A stretch of DNA of 64,000 nucleotides from contig OZ023214.1 in NCBI GenBank assembly GCA_963995525.1, forward strand, positions 17,844,826 through 17,908,825, in the 5' to 3' direction. The notes under the pieces were generated by a model that was not told the DNA's origin, ran no database searches, and was given only the letters and a program-made list of their open reading frames with translations. Position numbers and translations under genes: made by a program. Positions 37,755 through 51,331 of this stretch are shown here, piece after piece; the first letter of the stretch is position 1, and each line of letters opens with the position of its first letter. Source of the DNA: Escarpia spicata (lineage: Eukaryota > Annelida > Polychaeta > Sabellida > Siboglinidae).

Positions 37755-37812
37755 ACTGTCAATGTGTGGCTGGCTTCTTTCTATTCATCATCCCAGATGT
37801 GGCAGACGTAGA

Positions 37813-38913
37813 TTATTCCGCCTGGTGTACATTCCTCGTGTGACCATTGGCCACAATCATGACACTGAACCCATGTTTCACCAGATCTGCTGTATCCAAA
37901 CCTCGTTGCGATTCCTCGTTGGTCGTTTCATCGATGTGAGCCTTCTGCTTCCTGGTCTTCTTGGTTGTTATACCTGACGGGCCACGAACAGGTTCTGCAG
38001 TTACTTTTGGTTTATTGGCAGCTTTCGTTAACTTCTTCAACTCCTTAATTCGTAGCTGCCTTTCTTTCTCAGCCTTTCTCCGTTCCAGCATCGTTTTGTA
38101 GCGTGACACGGTGAGGACATTACTACTTGTCATTTTTCGTTGTCTGGTAGATCTAATTTTACTCGAAGTTATTGGTGCTTGCGAGCATTCCATGATGACC
38201 TCACGTGCTTGGCATACAACTGCTGTGAATTCGCCAGCAACGGATTTGGACTTTTCAACAACTGCTCTGGGTTCGGCAGCAACGGCTTCGGGGTTTACAA
38301 TAACTGCTGCCTGTTGCTCTGCAGTGGGTTTAAGATGGATAATTGCCGCCCTTGGCTGGTCAACAGCTGCTGTGAGCCGGTCATGGATTACCTCAGCAGG
38401 TTCTTGTGGTGCGAATTTGTGATCAAACTTGGTGTCATTGAATGGCCAGGTGCCGCTTGCCAGAAACCCGTTCACGTTCTGAAAGGTCCCGTCAAGCGGC
38501 TGCAAACGGTGGGTGCAATGAAGGAGGGAAGTAATGAGGATGACGCCATGTTCTTTCGCGAAATCGATTACTTCCAGGGTCGTATGACTGTCATGGCCAT
38601 CCATAACGACAATGTGTGGAGTTTCTTTCTTGCACCCTGCCACTGAAACGAAGTGGCTGATCCATTTCAAGAAGAGGCCAGAATCTATGTACCCTGAACC
38701 GCGATCGTTGACGTCGCCTATTGCACCATAAGGAGCTCCGTTCATTAATGCATTTAACATTCGTTTTCTAGAGAACACGAAAAATGGTGGGATAAAGACT
38801 ACAGCAGCATTAGCACAGCAGAGTGCTGTTATGTTCTTCCCCTGAAGGGAGTATTGTTGGAGATTGTTCGTGGTCGGGGCAGGGGTAGCGTTGGTAGTGT
38901 TGAATATTGTCAT
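37813..38913 (-). CDS. pogo/Tigger-like transposase fragment, chimeric start, unit 1/2 junction
   Basis: A 366-codon open frame. Residues 22 onward read GKNITALCCANAAVVFIPPF, then APYGAIGDVNDRGSGYID, HIVVMDGHDSH (catalytic D region) and HCTHRLQPLDGTF, the DDE-superfamily pattern of pogo-type transposases. After LQPLDGTF about 50 residues typical of the family are missing, and the text resumes with VNGFLASGTWPFND. A long lysine- and alanine-rich tail follows. The N-terminal helix-turn-helix and the first catalytic aspartate are absent. Residues 1-21 (MTIFNTTNATPAPTTNNLQQ) come from the left end of the next tandem unit, so the start codon was created by the duplication. Inactive as a transposase. 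Confidence 0.8.
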   Translation of the reverse strand: MTIFNTTNATPAPTTNNLQQYSLQGKNITALCCANAAVVFIPPFFVFSRKRMLNALMNGAPYGAIGDVNDRGSGYIDSGLFLKWISHFVSVAGCKKETPHIVVMDGHDSHTTLEVIDFAKEHGVILITSLLHCTHRLQPLDGTFQNVNGFLASGTWPFNDTKFDHKFAPQEPAEVIHDRLTAAVDQPRAAIIHLKPTAEQQAAVIVNPEAVAAEPRAVVEKSKSVAGEFTAVVCQAREVIMECSQAPITSSKIRSTRQRKMTSSNVLTVSRYKTMLERRKAEKERQLRIKELKKLTKAANKPKVTAEPVRGPSGITTKKTRKQKAHIDETTNEESQRGLDTADLVKHGFSVMIVANGHTRNVHQAE

Positions 38914-39251
38914 AAAAATAACGCTACCGTTTTGTTTAAATCACAACTGATTCCCTCCAAGCGGAACTACTTCCCCCAAGCGGAACATTTTTGCCTCAGC
39001 GGAGGGGGATACGTCTAATCACATCGTCCCAGCCTACGGGCCTGTATACATACATTTAAATGATTTAATATAGTTATCAACTGCACACAACGTTTCTTAC
39101 GTTTTTCTTTGAAGCTGTCTATTCTATTATACGTGTATTGGTCAACTCCATGCCATTGGCTTCTTCAGCCTATTGTCATGGACAAGAGATGAACTTTAGA
39201 CGAAAAGGCCACATGTTGTATCAGTTTTCTATACTAAAATGTAGTGGTATT

Positions 39252-39486
<235 letters not shown>

Positions 39487-39669
39487 TATGCACATTAAAA
39501 GTATAGTAATTGTTGATTTTTAACGTCAATAACCTGATAAATCTCACAGTCGATCAAACCTGATAAAATGTGTTTACCTCATTTGTACAAAAGAAACCCA
39601 CAATCGCCTTCCGGGCATGACAAATTGGTGCAGAATGGACCTTACTACAGCGTCACGTCTTCCTTGCAG

Positions 39670-39947
39670 GTGTACTGGCGATGCTACCGGCGGTCCACGC
39701 ACAGCTGGTGCGCACTGGACTGGAGGACCCGTTCCGAGATTCGGAGAGGTCGAACGTCAACTGGTGCAGGTGCTGTCAGCAGATGGCTGTCACCTACTGC
39801 TGCAACCGGTGCAAGGTGGCTGAGCAACGGAAGACACTCGCCGCGCTCGCCGACGACGTGTGTCGGTGCTGCGACTACGCCAACAACCCCGACTCAGAGC
39901 GCTGCTGCATCCTGTGCGACATATTCAGCGGCAGAGCGCAATCCTAA
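39670..39947 (+). CDS. Secreted cysteine-rich protein, terminal exon, copy 2
   Basis: Same acceptor (TCCTTGCAG), phase 1 and stop as the exon at 24618-24895. It differs at the CxCC linker (AACCCCGAC for AAACCCGGC, so NPD for KPG) and GCGATG for GCGGTG, which makes an in-frame ATG seven codons before the predicted cleavage site. All 12 cysteines are kept. No signal-peptide exon was found in unit 1 or 2 upstream of it; the only one seen is at 16768, about 22.9 kb away. It could be an alternative last exon of that gene, or an orphan. Confidence 0.55.
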
Positions 39948-40980
39948 GTGGACGCGCAACCGACATCTCTTCCCGACTCAACGCTCAGTTTGTCAGCAAC
40001 CTACTGCAATAGTGTTGTGACCCTGTAGCTTTTCTTGACATGAAGTATTTATAGTTTATTCCTCAGTGAAATAGTGAATTGCACGATGTATATGACAGTA
40101 ATGGAAGTTTGGTCTTTGTGATAATACATTTCGTTTTGTGGACTTGCATATGTTTTATTTGGATTATTTGTTTAATATATGACGCAATTAACTAAATAAA
40201 ATATCAGCTATTCGGATAAAACAACTGGATGAGAAGTGATATGTATTGTTCACTCGCCATAAGACCAGATGTCTACCGCCATCAATTAGGTAAGAGCATT
40301 CATATCATAAGCGTCGTATCGACACGAATAGAACATTGGTACCGGGCAAGGCTTACACGGCATCCATGCCCGAGAGTAGGGGTCTACGACTGAAACTCGA
40401 GGTCGTGTAGTCGTTGAAAACAGCCACCTGCCACTTTCTGCTTTCGGTAAAAGTAAAAAATATCTCTCCCAAATTATGTCGTACAACACGATCATTCCTT
40501 CCTCCCCTTTTTATCTGGAAAATGTTCATTCTGACATAGCATCACTCACACAAAAATAGCAATGTCAATGTTTACATTTTCCCAGTACACATACCGCTGC
40601 TGAAGAGTAACACACCGTATTAACGCGTACTCATTTCTACAACCGCACACACTGATATCGAACAGTAACGTCTCGTAAACGTTTAACAGATGAGGAGCTC
40701 ACAATCGCAGGAAGTGCGATGAATGTAATGTGAAGCCGATCGGAGAGAGACATGAAGTAAAGGCTCGTCGCTCGAGTTCCGACGCACACACCTTAAGGAG
40801 AACCTCAGCCCGAGGATAGCAACCGAGTCGACGTGGGCCGTGAAGAGGAGCAGCACACCGAATATGTGCCCAACAAAGCGGTCTACTTCCACAAAGAGAA
40901 GAAGCTACCTCCATAAATTCGAGAAATGGCGTTGTGAGTACAGTGTAATGACGTGCACGAAGCTGATCTTCATCTTCTGT

Positions 40981-41384
40981 CTATGGTGCGACACTGCGAA
41001 CATGTCCTTCAAGATCTCCGGCAGCATCAACAAATTGTGCAATGTAGTCAGCAAGAAGCGCACTGTCGTCTTGCATGCCAACAACGACAATCACAAACAG
41101 TGAAGCGTATGTCCCTAGGAGGTTAGGTCCCGCCCTTAAATAATACTTGAGTAACTTGTCAACTTACCACGTCTGTGGTAGCTTTGCATGGTCGTTCCAA
41201 CTTCCCAGAATGATGTGCTTTGCTGTCCAATGTACACTGCGGTAGCGTTCCAGGTTAATCCAGAAAGTGTACCGTTATCAATTAACTTTGCACCCAAAGA
41301 AGTGAACGAAAATGGCGCGCCGCCAGTTACGTCACTTCCGTTTCTAGGGCCTACTATCGCACACCGCCAAGCGCGTGGAGCCAT
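40981..41384 (-). CDS. Candidate minus-strand two-exon gene, copy 2
   Basis: Counterpart of 25929-26332, with the same donor, 53-bp intron, phase and TAG. The exon between ATG and donor is identical. The following open frame past the TAG has one synonymous (GTT to GTA) and one conservative (T to A) change. Confidence 0.33.
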
Positions 41385-42537
41385 GCACAACGTACAAACA
41401 TTCTGGTACGAACGGAAACAACCCCGAGTTGTATTGCTCCCTTGTTATCATACCAGCATAACAGCGCTGTTTGGATTTGGTTTTTGTTGGAGTCCAATTG
41501 AACGTCATCAGCCTGTCCGAAACAAATCTCACGTATGCGTCTTTAGACAACGAGTCATGTTCCGAGTCAAGTCCTCACAGTCATGCACTACACCTTTAGT
41601 ATTTACACATTTCCTTGGTTGAAATCCGTATTTTATTCACATGTTTCTTTCGGCAGTTTAATAGTGTGGTGGTTTTTTGGGATGCACTTTTTCTCCCAGG
41701 GCTCATCAAACGATATCCAACTGCACCCCCTGAGACCTTCAATTACTGAGGCTCACAAAAAACCTAAAACTGTCCCCTTGACACCTCCAGCTGCACCCCG
41801 GAAACCTCTGACTGCAAACCCTTGACGCATTGCACCCCCACTAAGGCTCACCAAAACATCCAACCGTATCCACTTCAGACCTCTACCTACATCTAGTAGA
41901 GGCTCACAAAACCTCGTCTATTCAAGTGGAATACGTTTACCTCGAGCGTAACGCTTTCACCTCAGCGAATGGTGCGTACGCTCCCAGCATACAGGCCTGT
42001 TAGGTGGTCAAAATTAACGTTTATTTTTGGGGGTGTTGTAATAATTAGAGTCTAGGCCCCTACTTTAGATATTAGGATGATCACTTCTCGGACGTATTGA
42101 CATTTTACTCGTGACGGCAGTCGATTGCCTGTGTGTATTATATACCGACAAGTAATAGTAGATTCACCTTTGATATATCAAAATATGATGAGTGCTGAAG
42201 TGACGAGGATGAAGTGATATCGATGAACACACTGGTCATATGGAGTCCCTGATAATAGGTACGTGTGATCTCCAGTTTAAACCAATAAAGTATACAATGC
42301 AACAACAAAAGTAAACATTATATTTTATTAAACGTTCACTAGTTCACAAGTGATTACACCCACAGTTATGTGAGAACACCTACTGACATGTTACAATATG
42401 TCATATAATATTTTCGAGCATTGCGTTATTGACTTCAGTTGCTGTTCCTGCTGTACTATGCTTGTGCTATAGCCTAGAGAAATTGTCGTGCCACCAATAA
42501 ACATACATTTGTAACACCTGTATAATTTGACACACTT

Positions 42538-43006
42538 TTAACAGAGTCTGCCATTGCAGCACTTCCTCAAACGGCTGTTGTAGGCAGCGGCTCCACAGCA
42601 CGCAGCATTGAACGGCTTGTGCTGAATTCGTCCACCGCAGCACATATTCAAATTGGTATTGTAGGTTTGAGTGCCACAACATGCCCCATTGAACGGCTTG
42701 TGCTGAATTCGTCCACCGCAGCACATATTCAAATTGGTATTGTAGGTTTGAGTGCCACAACATGCCCCATTGAACGGCTTGTGCTGAATTCGTCCACCGC
42801 AGCACATATTCAGTCGGCTGTTATATGCCACGCTTCCGCAACATGCTCCGTTGAACGGTTTGTGGACAACACGTCCCCCACAGCACATGGACAACGACGG
42901 GTTGTATGTTTGGTAGCCGCAAACGGCACTGGACCACCAAGCGTCTGTGAGTGCCAGACTAGCGACAAACACCAGCAGTATGAGTGGGACCTTCACAAGG
43001 CGACAC
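42538..43006 (-). CDS. Galaxin-like secreted protein, copy 2
   Basis: As copy 1, with nine di-cysteine motifs. One substitution in the last repeat (ATYN to AAYN). The acceptor reads TGTTTCAG, a better splice site than in copy 1. Minus-strand polyA signal at 42324-42329. Confidence 0.8.
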
Positions 43007-44857
43007 CTGAAACACGTAAACAAACGTTACATAATAATAATAATAAATAATAGTAATAATAATAGTGATTGTGATAGTGATAGTGATGGTGATAGTGATA
43101 ATGATGATAATAATAATGGAATTACTTCTTTAGCGCCAATATCCTCGGAAAATCCGAGCTCCGTTCTCATTGTCGAGTACGGAGCACAGGTCGTCAACAG
43201 ATGGATGGAATTGTAAGAAGCTAAGGAGGATATGCAATATTAAAAAGATAGGCTTTTAGATGACGGCGAAATGAAACTATATTTCTTACTGACTTAACAC
43301 CAATAGGGAAAGTCGGTGCAGCAACCGAAAAAGTTCGAGTTCCAGCATTCGTCTTAACTATGGGAATAAATAAAAAAAATAGATCAGAGTCGATATGTGG
43401 ACGAAATTAAATGTCGTACACGTGGATGAAATTTTATGTTTGTGCAATGCAAAGTTGTTAAGGACAACACAACATCACTGCCACACGCAAGACACCTCGG
43501 AGAACTGTAATTAGAGATCTAGTAGTTCAAGAAACGTAACGCCAATAGACTACTATGAGGACCTAGAGTTTATGTATGTTCCCATGTTGCACCATTAAAG
43601 ATTGTGTTACAACAAATCGTGTATCGTGCACGATACATTATAATAATAAATTAAACTTTATGTATACACCATAAAATTCGGGACTAATGACCCGTTCACG
43701 GGTGTTTATAAATCGGCAATCATCCAAGAAACACAAAAAACGCATTTAAGAGAAATAAATAAGAAAAACTCAATAAAGCTAGGAAGAAAAATCCTAGTAT
43801 ATATATATATATATATCTAGATAAACCTGTGTATAACAAAAGTACGGGTAAGTGCAATGATAAAGCAAACGATTAGCAACATTGCTGAACTGCAGAACAT
43901 ACTGGATACAAAATAAATAAATCATTAAACGCCTAAATTACATTAAATAAGTTGATAAGATACTAACATATGATTCTAAGATAAATAAGAATAAACATTA
44001 ATAACAACTGTATGCATGAATAATAAAAGGTTAAACGAGGTCTGATTATATTAGTTTAAGAACATAAATGACTTCAATAATTTTCCAAACTGCCTATTAT
44101 ATTTCTTATAAGGTTATACGCTGTTTCGTGCCCATGTCACTTTGCGCTGTAATAATGGAGTCTAAGTATTATCAAGAAACAATAAACATACATTGCCAGT
44201 TATAAGTCAGCCATCAGTAATCACTAGTTATTGTAGATCTCCTTCCGTCTGTAACGATATTAGTCTGGTACGATGACACGCACACATACAACCGGAGCCG
44301 CCATCTAGCGTTTAAGTAACTATAACATCACGTTACACTTTTCTTTCTGGGACATAATAATATACATTGAAAGCGGGACACTTGTTTAGAATCCGAGATT
44401 TTGCCATTTAGCATATATTAAAAACATATCATGCGCACTGCATATAGTATCTGTATTTTATGTATAACTTTTGAAGTATAAGTATTATGCAACACTTATA
44501 AAACTAAATTAATTGGCATCACCTTTTTAACGTTCTCATTTTTATGGGGTAAATCAGTTGTTCGGAACGTAAAATGCAATGTGCCCGTAAAACGTAACCT
44601 AACAATCGTAGGAACCACGCGCGCGGCAAATAATTCGGTAAAAAGGCCCCTGCGTCATGGACTTGGCGACATGTAGCAGACGCTGACACAGTATACTTAT
44701 GTCTACCCTCATGCCAACAGCAATGCGAATATTATTTGAACATTATTTATACACCTAACGCCTACGGCCTATCGTTGGACGTGAACTTGAACTTTTACAA
44801 TCACAACTATCACCAACCAGGGTGTCCTGTCAGGTGGCGAGCATTTTGGCTAGTTGT

Positions 44858-44957
44858 TATAAAAGCACAATTATGTCAGTGGTCGGATACTAAATAAGTG
44901 CTGAGTGGGTCAAGCGGTGCCTACTTACATGATGCGTGGCTTCTTTCTGTCGACTCG
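44858..44957 (+). promoter_or_regulatory. Candidate TATA promoter and first exon, copy 2
   Basis: TATAAAAG, the MMRGFFLST start and the GTAGGT donor are unchanged from unit 1. Confidence 0.33.
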
Positions 44958-45337
44958 GTAGGTGTCTTCTTGTATAGATGATATGACGACGCTGCTGGTC
45001 TGGTTGGCTTGTGCAGCGACGTGTCTTATATATACCGTTAGACACCTATGCCGTGCTGAGACGTGTTAGTGGGCAGCAGGATGTTTCATTTATTGTACAA
45101 CAGGATCTGTTTCACTTCTACGTGACTGAACACATGGTTACGAACAATCCTTTAACTAACATTATTCATCACTCCGATTATGAAAAACAAGGCCGTGTCC
45201 GGGAGGCCTAGGCAACCGTGATCTATTTAAGGCCGTCATATAGGCCCACTTGAGTGACAGCAGACTGTGTCCGGGTCAAGGTGTATGTGCGTGCATGTGT
45301 GCGTGCGTGCGTGCGTATGTTTACCAGTGTATCATCT

Positions 45338-45792
45338 GGGGTCAGCACAGTGTTGGACTTCCTGCTTGATTACAGACGAAAAAAAGTGCAGTCTATTTTT
45401 GAGAAATGATTTTTTACAATGTTCACTTGCTCTGACATAAGTGCATTTGAGTAGTCAGATTTTTAGATGTGATTGTAGCAGCTGTTGACAGTAAAATGTT
45501 GTCTTTTTAGCTGATTTTACTAAGCGGAAGGGTATCTGGCAGCAATTTGGCTAGTTGACACTTTAGCCGGATTACTGCCTGCATGCATTTGTAAATATTG
45601 ACGGCTGTCATACATACAGGCATTTTGCAAGAGCTAGAGATATTAGATTTGGACTAAAATCGACCAGCATGTCAATGAGATGATAATAACAGCAGGTGGG
45701 AAGTTTAAGAAACTTTATAGGTCACGTTTTCTTATAATCACACAAAACATTAACATGGTCGCCAATGGGAAAACTGACAGTGTGCTGAGCCC
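45338..45792 (-). mobile_element. GGGGTCAGCACA MITE, unit 2 copy
   Basis: Same insertion as 30271-30725, with the ATCT flanks retained. It was carried along by the segmental duplication and is not a new insertion. Confidence 0.75.
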
Positions 45793-46512
45793 ATCTGTTG
45801 AGAAATATTTCAGGTTTCGTAAGCACACGTTCGCAGAGTTCACCGATTTAGCTTTGTGTCACCATCCGGCGGTGTTGAAGCCCAGGCCGTAGTTCCGATA
45901 GAATGTACATCTATATTTCATTCATCGCTTTCGTTCTGCAGTGTACAGGCCCGCGGGGTGTTTGGTTGGGAGGAGCGGGGATGCGTTTTCTGTCTGGAAC
46001 ATCTTTCGCGGTGTCGAGGGGGTAATGTTTGAGAATTTTCCCGGTCGACGGGAGAAGTATGGTTGCACGTGTTCCCGGTCGATAGGGGTTTCTCGGACGT
46101 CTTAAAATACGCAAATGTTCTGACAGTTACAATTTAAGCACAACTGCTCCAAACGGAACTCTTCCCCTAAGCGGAACTCGTTTGTCTCAAAGGGGGTAGG
46201 GTGGGATGGGCCTGGTGTAGCTTACTTGTTTCGCACGTTTCAAGAAGGGTATTTTATTCAGAATTTCTTATTGTAGTCTAAACAACCGCGTGCGTGTGTG
46301 CGTGCGTGCGTGTGTTCGTGCGCGTGTGTTTGTGTTAATAAAGATCTGGTCGTTAGCACAGATGTCAGGGTATAAGGGATCATCTCAGAACGTCGATGTC
46401 AGATATCAACTGTCGGGTATTAATTAGACGACATTACTTTCGTTTGAGGCGGGGAATCAGAGGCAGTTTTGTCTAACGTCGGACATCGATATTTTATGCT
46501 TTGGACTTTCAG

Positions 46513-46724
46513 TCCCCCGCACTTTGTTCGTGCGCACGGAGGAAATGACCCATCCCATTTTGTTCTTCGTGTTATGCCGTTACGCGATTAGCCTCGACAA
46601 CTATGGCGTCTGTCACAACTGCCTGGGGAATAACATGACTTTGAAATGTTCGCCGATGGGCGCGGCTTTACCCCGATTCCGGGTAATGATGATGAAAAAT
46701 GGCTCTCAGGCTAACGGCAAATAA
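46513..46724 (+). CDS. Candidate cysteine-containing terminal exon, copy 2
   Basis: Open frame of 70 codons after the TTTCAG acceptor, ending CSPMGAALPRFRVMMMKNG and then SQANGK with stop; the stop overlaps AATAAA-type signals (CAAATAAAAAATAAATAAG). Four cysteines in the order C-x10-C-x2-C-x8-C. Copy 3 (63236-63447) has the same protein. Confidence 0.28.
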
Positions 46725-48279
46725 AAAATAAATAAGAGTAAACGTTTATCAGTTAATATTACATTTAGGCAAATAATAGAGTGTGAATGGACGTAGATCG
46801 ACCGATATTTTTTGATATCAGCATATTAATGTATATGAACGTTCTTCTGATGGGTGGGTGGGATGGGGAAAAATTATTAAAAATTATTTTATCTGTGATA
46901 GGACATCGATGTTCTGAGATAATACGTAGTAGTAGTAGTAGTAATATTTTATTGGGATAGCCTGAGAGCCATTCATCATCGTTACCCGGAATACTGGGCT
47001 TTTTAATACGTAAGGAAACAGCCGTAGTGCTGCAACAAATATCAGCCGTGTCTAATTTGTGTGTTCAGTTATTGTAGTGGTTCCAAACCAAGACATTTGG
47101 AATTTACACACACACGCGCGCGCGCGCGCTTGCATACACACACGCACGGAATTTCGCGTTTGTTACTAAGGTGGATTGCGTTAGTAAAGCATAAGTGGTC
47201 AATATAGAGTTGGTTTTCCCATAGGCGACCATGTTAATTATAATAAAACGTGACCAACAAAATGTCTTAAACTTCTCACCTGCTGTTATCATCATCTCAT
47301 TGACATGCTGATCGATTTTTAAAGCAAATTGCATACTTCTAGCTCTCGTAAAATGCATGTATGTGTGACACCCGTCAATATTTACAAATGCCGACAAGCA
47401 TTACTCCGCAAACAGGTCACACAGGCAAATTCCTGCCAAATATCCTTCCGCTTATTAAAATCATCTAGAAAGCCACCATTTTACACTCAACACCTTCTAA
47501 AATCACACATGGAAATCTGCCTACTCAAATGCACTTATGTCATAGCATGTTAATTTTGTAAACAATATTTCTCAAAAATGTACTGCTCTTTTCTTCTTTT
47601 CTGTAACCAAACAAGAAGTCTAACTAGAACATGACCCCATAAAGCAGCGGTTCCCAAACTGGGGTACGCGTACCCACGGGGGTACGCGAGAGGTTTCCCA
47701 GGAGGCACGCGAAGGGTCGGTGAAAGTAAAGTTTTCGCCATCTTGTGTGCGCTTTGCACCAAAGGTGGAGACCTCAAGGGAGCGCTCTTGTTCTACCGGA
47801 CCGTTCTATAATTCCTTGGGATTAACTAAGAAGGACAACGGCGTCTTCTGATAGGCTTCCAAATGTTTTGAGGCCGAGGGATTATCGTAGAACAATGTAC
47901 ACACATGTGCGTATTATTGTTATTGCGTCGAGTGAGTTAGAAGTGGTCAACTAGTTACGAGGTATAACAAGAAACATAATTATTTAAACAACGAGTCCAA
48001 ACCACACTGATATAAATCAACAATGGCCATTTCAGTATTTGTATGGTTATTAACATTGTTTTGACAATTTTCGCCTTCAACATAGTACATTTTTTATTTA
48101 CAGACATCAGTGAACCACATCTATAATGTTTACATAGCTAGACCAAACAGTTCCATTTACCAATGAAGTCAATTTGCAAATCTCATACTGGTCATGGTTA
48201 GCAGTTTTTCCCGAGTGAATGAAGGGGGTGGTATGTTTCACCATTCAAGCATATTCCATTGCATGATCTATCGGGGCAC

Positions 48280-48515
48280 CAGAGGTAGTCCCATCTCGCA
48301 TCAGAGGTAGTCCCATCTCGCATCAGAGGTAGTCCCATCTCGCATCAGAGGTAGTCCCATCTCGCATCAGAGGTACTCCCATCTCGCATCGGAGGTAGTC
48401 CCATCTCGCATCGGAGGTAGTCCCATCTCGCATCGGAGGTAGTCCCATCTCGCATCGGAGGAGTCCCATCTCGCATCAGAGGTAGTCCCATCTCGCATCA
48501 GATGTAATCCCATCA
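48280..48515 (+). repeat. 22-bp minisatellite, unit 2, 11 units
   Basis: One unit fewer than in unit 1, with the same order of variant units otherwise. Confidence 0.93.
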
Positions 48516-49570
48516 GAATAAAGAGCTTGTCTTGATTATGTAAATGCCACAAAATCTAGCGCTCTCAATACTCGACTTTATTTTTGTCAAGTGTTTCATG
48601 CGGACCAAGAGACACAGCTATTCCACACCGCCGTCTATTGATTCTCTTGGAGAATATGGAGTTAAAGAGAAATTGCTAAACGATGAGATCGCCGAATTGT
48701 TTCATCACGTCTATAAGGAAAATTCTCGAAAATTCTTCAATTAACTATAGGAAAAATGAAGCTGTCTTTCCTAAAGTTAGAATACTCGTCGTGAAACTGC
48801 AGTTGTGAGAGGGCAACGTCAACTACGGAAACGTCAACATGTCTGATCATTTCAACGCAGCGTTTTATGGTGAAGAAACTGTGAAAGGAAACACGGGACA
48901 AAATGTGCAGACGCACGTACCTGTCGTCAATGAAAAATGAAATTCTAAACTGACGTCCAGTGCGAAAGATGGAAATTGTCGGAGTTCGTGACTGACTACA
49001 CTGTTTCCTGGCCAAGTTCTCGTCTAAGATGGGCGTGTCGTATCCGACACTGTACGATGTCCCCGTGACGGCATTGTTGATATTCCGTCCACTAATTTAT
49101 ATGAATACTGATTCTTGGCGTTATTCTGCACGAAGACCAAACTTCGAGTCCGACTCTGTGTCACGGATAATATCCGAATGTGCCTGTCTAAAATTGCTTC
49201 CCGAATTGAGTCCTTGATTTTTTTAAAGGCTAGCTCACCTATCTAGTTTTTCATACTTTGTGTTATAAATTCGGCGTACATTTTTGCTTGTCTCATCAAT
49301 AAGATTAAGTGTTATCGTTGAACTGAGTGTATATATTATTTTATAGAGTTATACATTAAATATATATGTTAACTGATGGCGGAACCCTGACGATTGAAAC
49401 ACCGAGGGGTATGCGGAGAGAAACAGACAGGGAACCGCTGGCATAAACCTTTCCAATCTAATTGTTAGTATACATAGTATTGCCAAAATGGATTAATTAG
49501 CGTGACTATTTTCATGCACATAAATAGTTTGTGTGAATTAAAGCGCATATATATACATCACATATTTAAC

Positions 49571-50606
49571 GTGTAGTAGTTGATGGGGGAGGCTTCAAAC
49601 TGGAAATCGGTATTGAGTGGGGTACCACAGGGATCAGTATTAGGACCTGTATTATTCTTAATTTATATCAACGATTTGGATGATGAAATAACAAGCAAGG
49701 TGTTGAAATTTGCGGATGATACAAAAGTGTTTAGAAGGATTAAAAGTGAGGGAGATAGACAGCATTTACAAGATGATCTTGACAGGTTGATCAAATGGTC
49801 TGAAAAGTGGCAAATTCTGTTCAATTTTGGGAAATGTAAATGCCTCCACACAGGACATGGGAACGAAGAGGTAGAATAAATAAGTACTACTGTAAAAGAA
49901 AAGTACTACTGTAAAAGAAAAGGATTTAGGGTTAACCATTAGTGCTGATATGAAGGTTTCAGAGCAGTGCGGAATTGCAGCTTCAAAGGGAAATCAAATC
50001 CTTCGATTAATTAGGCGAAACATAACGTATAAGGAAAAAGAGCTAATAATACCGCTGTACAAAACAATAGTTATGCCTCATTTAGAATATTGTATTCAAG
50101 CGTGGAGGCCATATCGCAGGAAGGACATAGATATGCTAGAAAGAGTGCAGAGGAGAGCAACTAAAATTATACCAAAACTGAGGGATCTTAGTTACGAAAT
50201 ACGCCTAAAAATGCGGTTTAACAACACTAGAGACCAGGAGATTGAAAGGAGATCAGATAGAAGTGTTTAAAATATTGAAGGGTTATGAAAATATTGATAG
50301 AAAGATTTTTTTCTCAGTTAAGAAAGATAGAAGAAATAGAGGACATGAACTTACATTAGCAAAGGAGCAGAGTAGATTGGATATAAGAAAGTTTTCATTT
50401 TCACAAAGGACTGTAAATGAATGGAACAGATTACCTGCTGATTGTGTGGGTGCTAGTAGCGTGAATATGTTTAAAAATAAAATCGACACATACCTCAGAC
50501 GGGCGGGATACACATAGATAAAAGGGTCGGACTCTCGATAAGCCAAAGCGCTTCCTTGTCCACCTGCCACCTAGAGTTAATTCTCTGGGTGGCAATCTTG
50601 TTAAAT
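49571..50606 (+). mobile_element. LINE fragment, unit 2 copy
   Basis: Same truncated and frame-shifted LINE as 34520-35555, with a handful of substitutions (e.g. MMGEAS for MMREAS, IIPKL for IIQKL). Confidence 0.9.
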
Positions 50607-50659
50607 CTTGTTAAATATATATATATATATATATATTAATTCTATGGGTGGCAATCTTG

Positions 50660-50660
50660 T

Positions 50661-50706
<46 letters not shown>

Positions 50707-50762
50707 TACATACATTCATACATGCATACATACATACATATATACATACATACATACATACA

Positions 50763-50793
<31 letters not shown>

Positions 50794-51207
50794 TATTATT
50801 AAGCCTAACGCTGCCATTTTTAGGTTGTCATTGGATGATTTCGCGCGTAGTCTCGTGTTCTTCCGATGCACACATTAAAAATACTAACGAATCGCCTGTT
50901 GCGAGAAACGTCATCATGAGTTACTAAATCCTAAAATCAGAATACCAGTACGGCAATAGCAACATCTATCTGCGCAGGCGGACGGACGTTCGACGTTTAG
51001 TGGTATGCTTAGGGATCGTCTCAGAAAGTCGATGTCTGATATATGACTATGTTACTTTCATCTGACATCAGCCCCCTCGTCTTCAGACGAATTTTTTTAA
51101 ATATTCGTATGATCTATGTTATCAATGTATTAACAGTATTGATCCGACGTGTAAAATTCGATCGAACATGTCCACCAATGTATTGTGTGTAGAGCTACAT
51201 ATGTTAA

Positions 51208-51244
<37 letters not shown>

Positions 51245-51300
51245 TACATACATTCATACATGCATACATACATACATATATACATACATACATACATACA

Positions 51301-51331
<31 letters not shown>

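Noticed and set aside
38140..38646. 168-codon plus-strand frame
   Set aside because: Antisense shadow of the pogo-like transposase frame.
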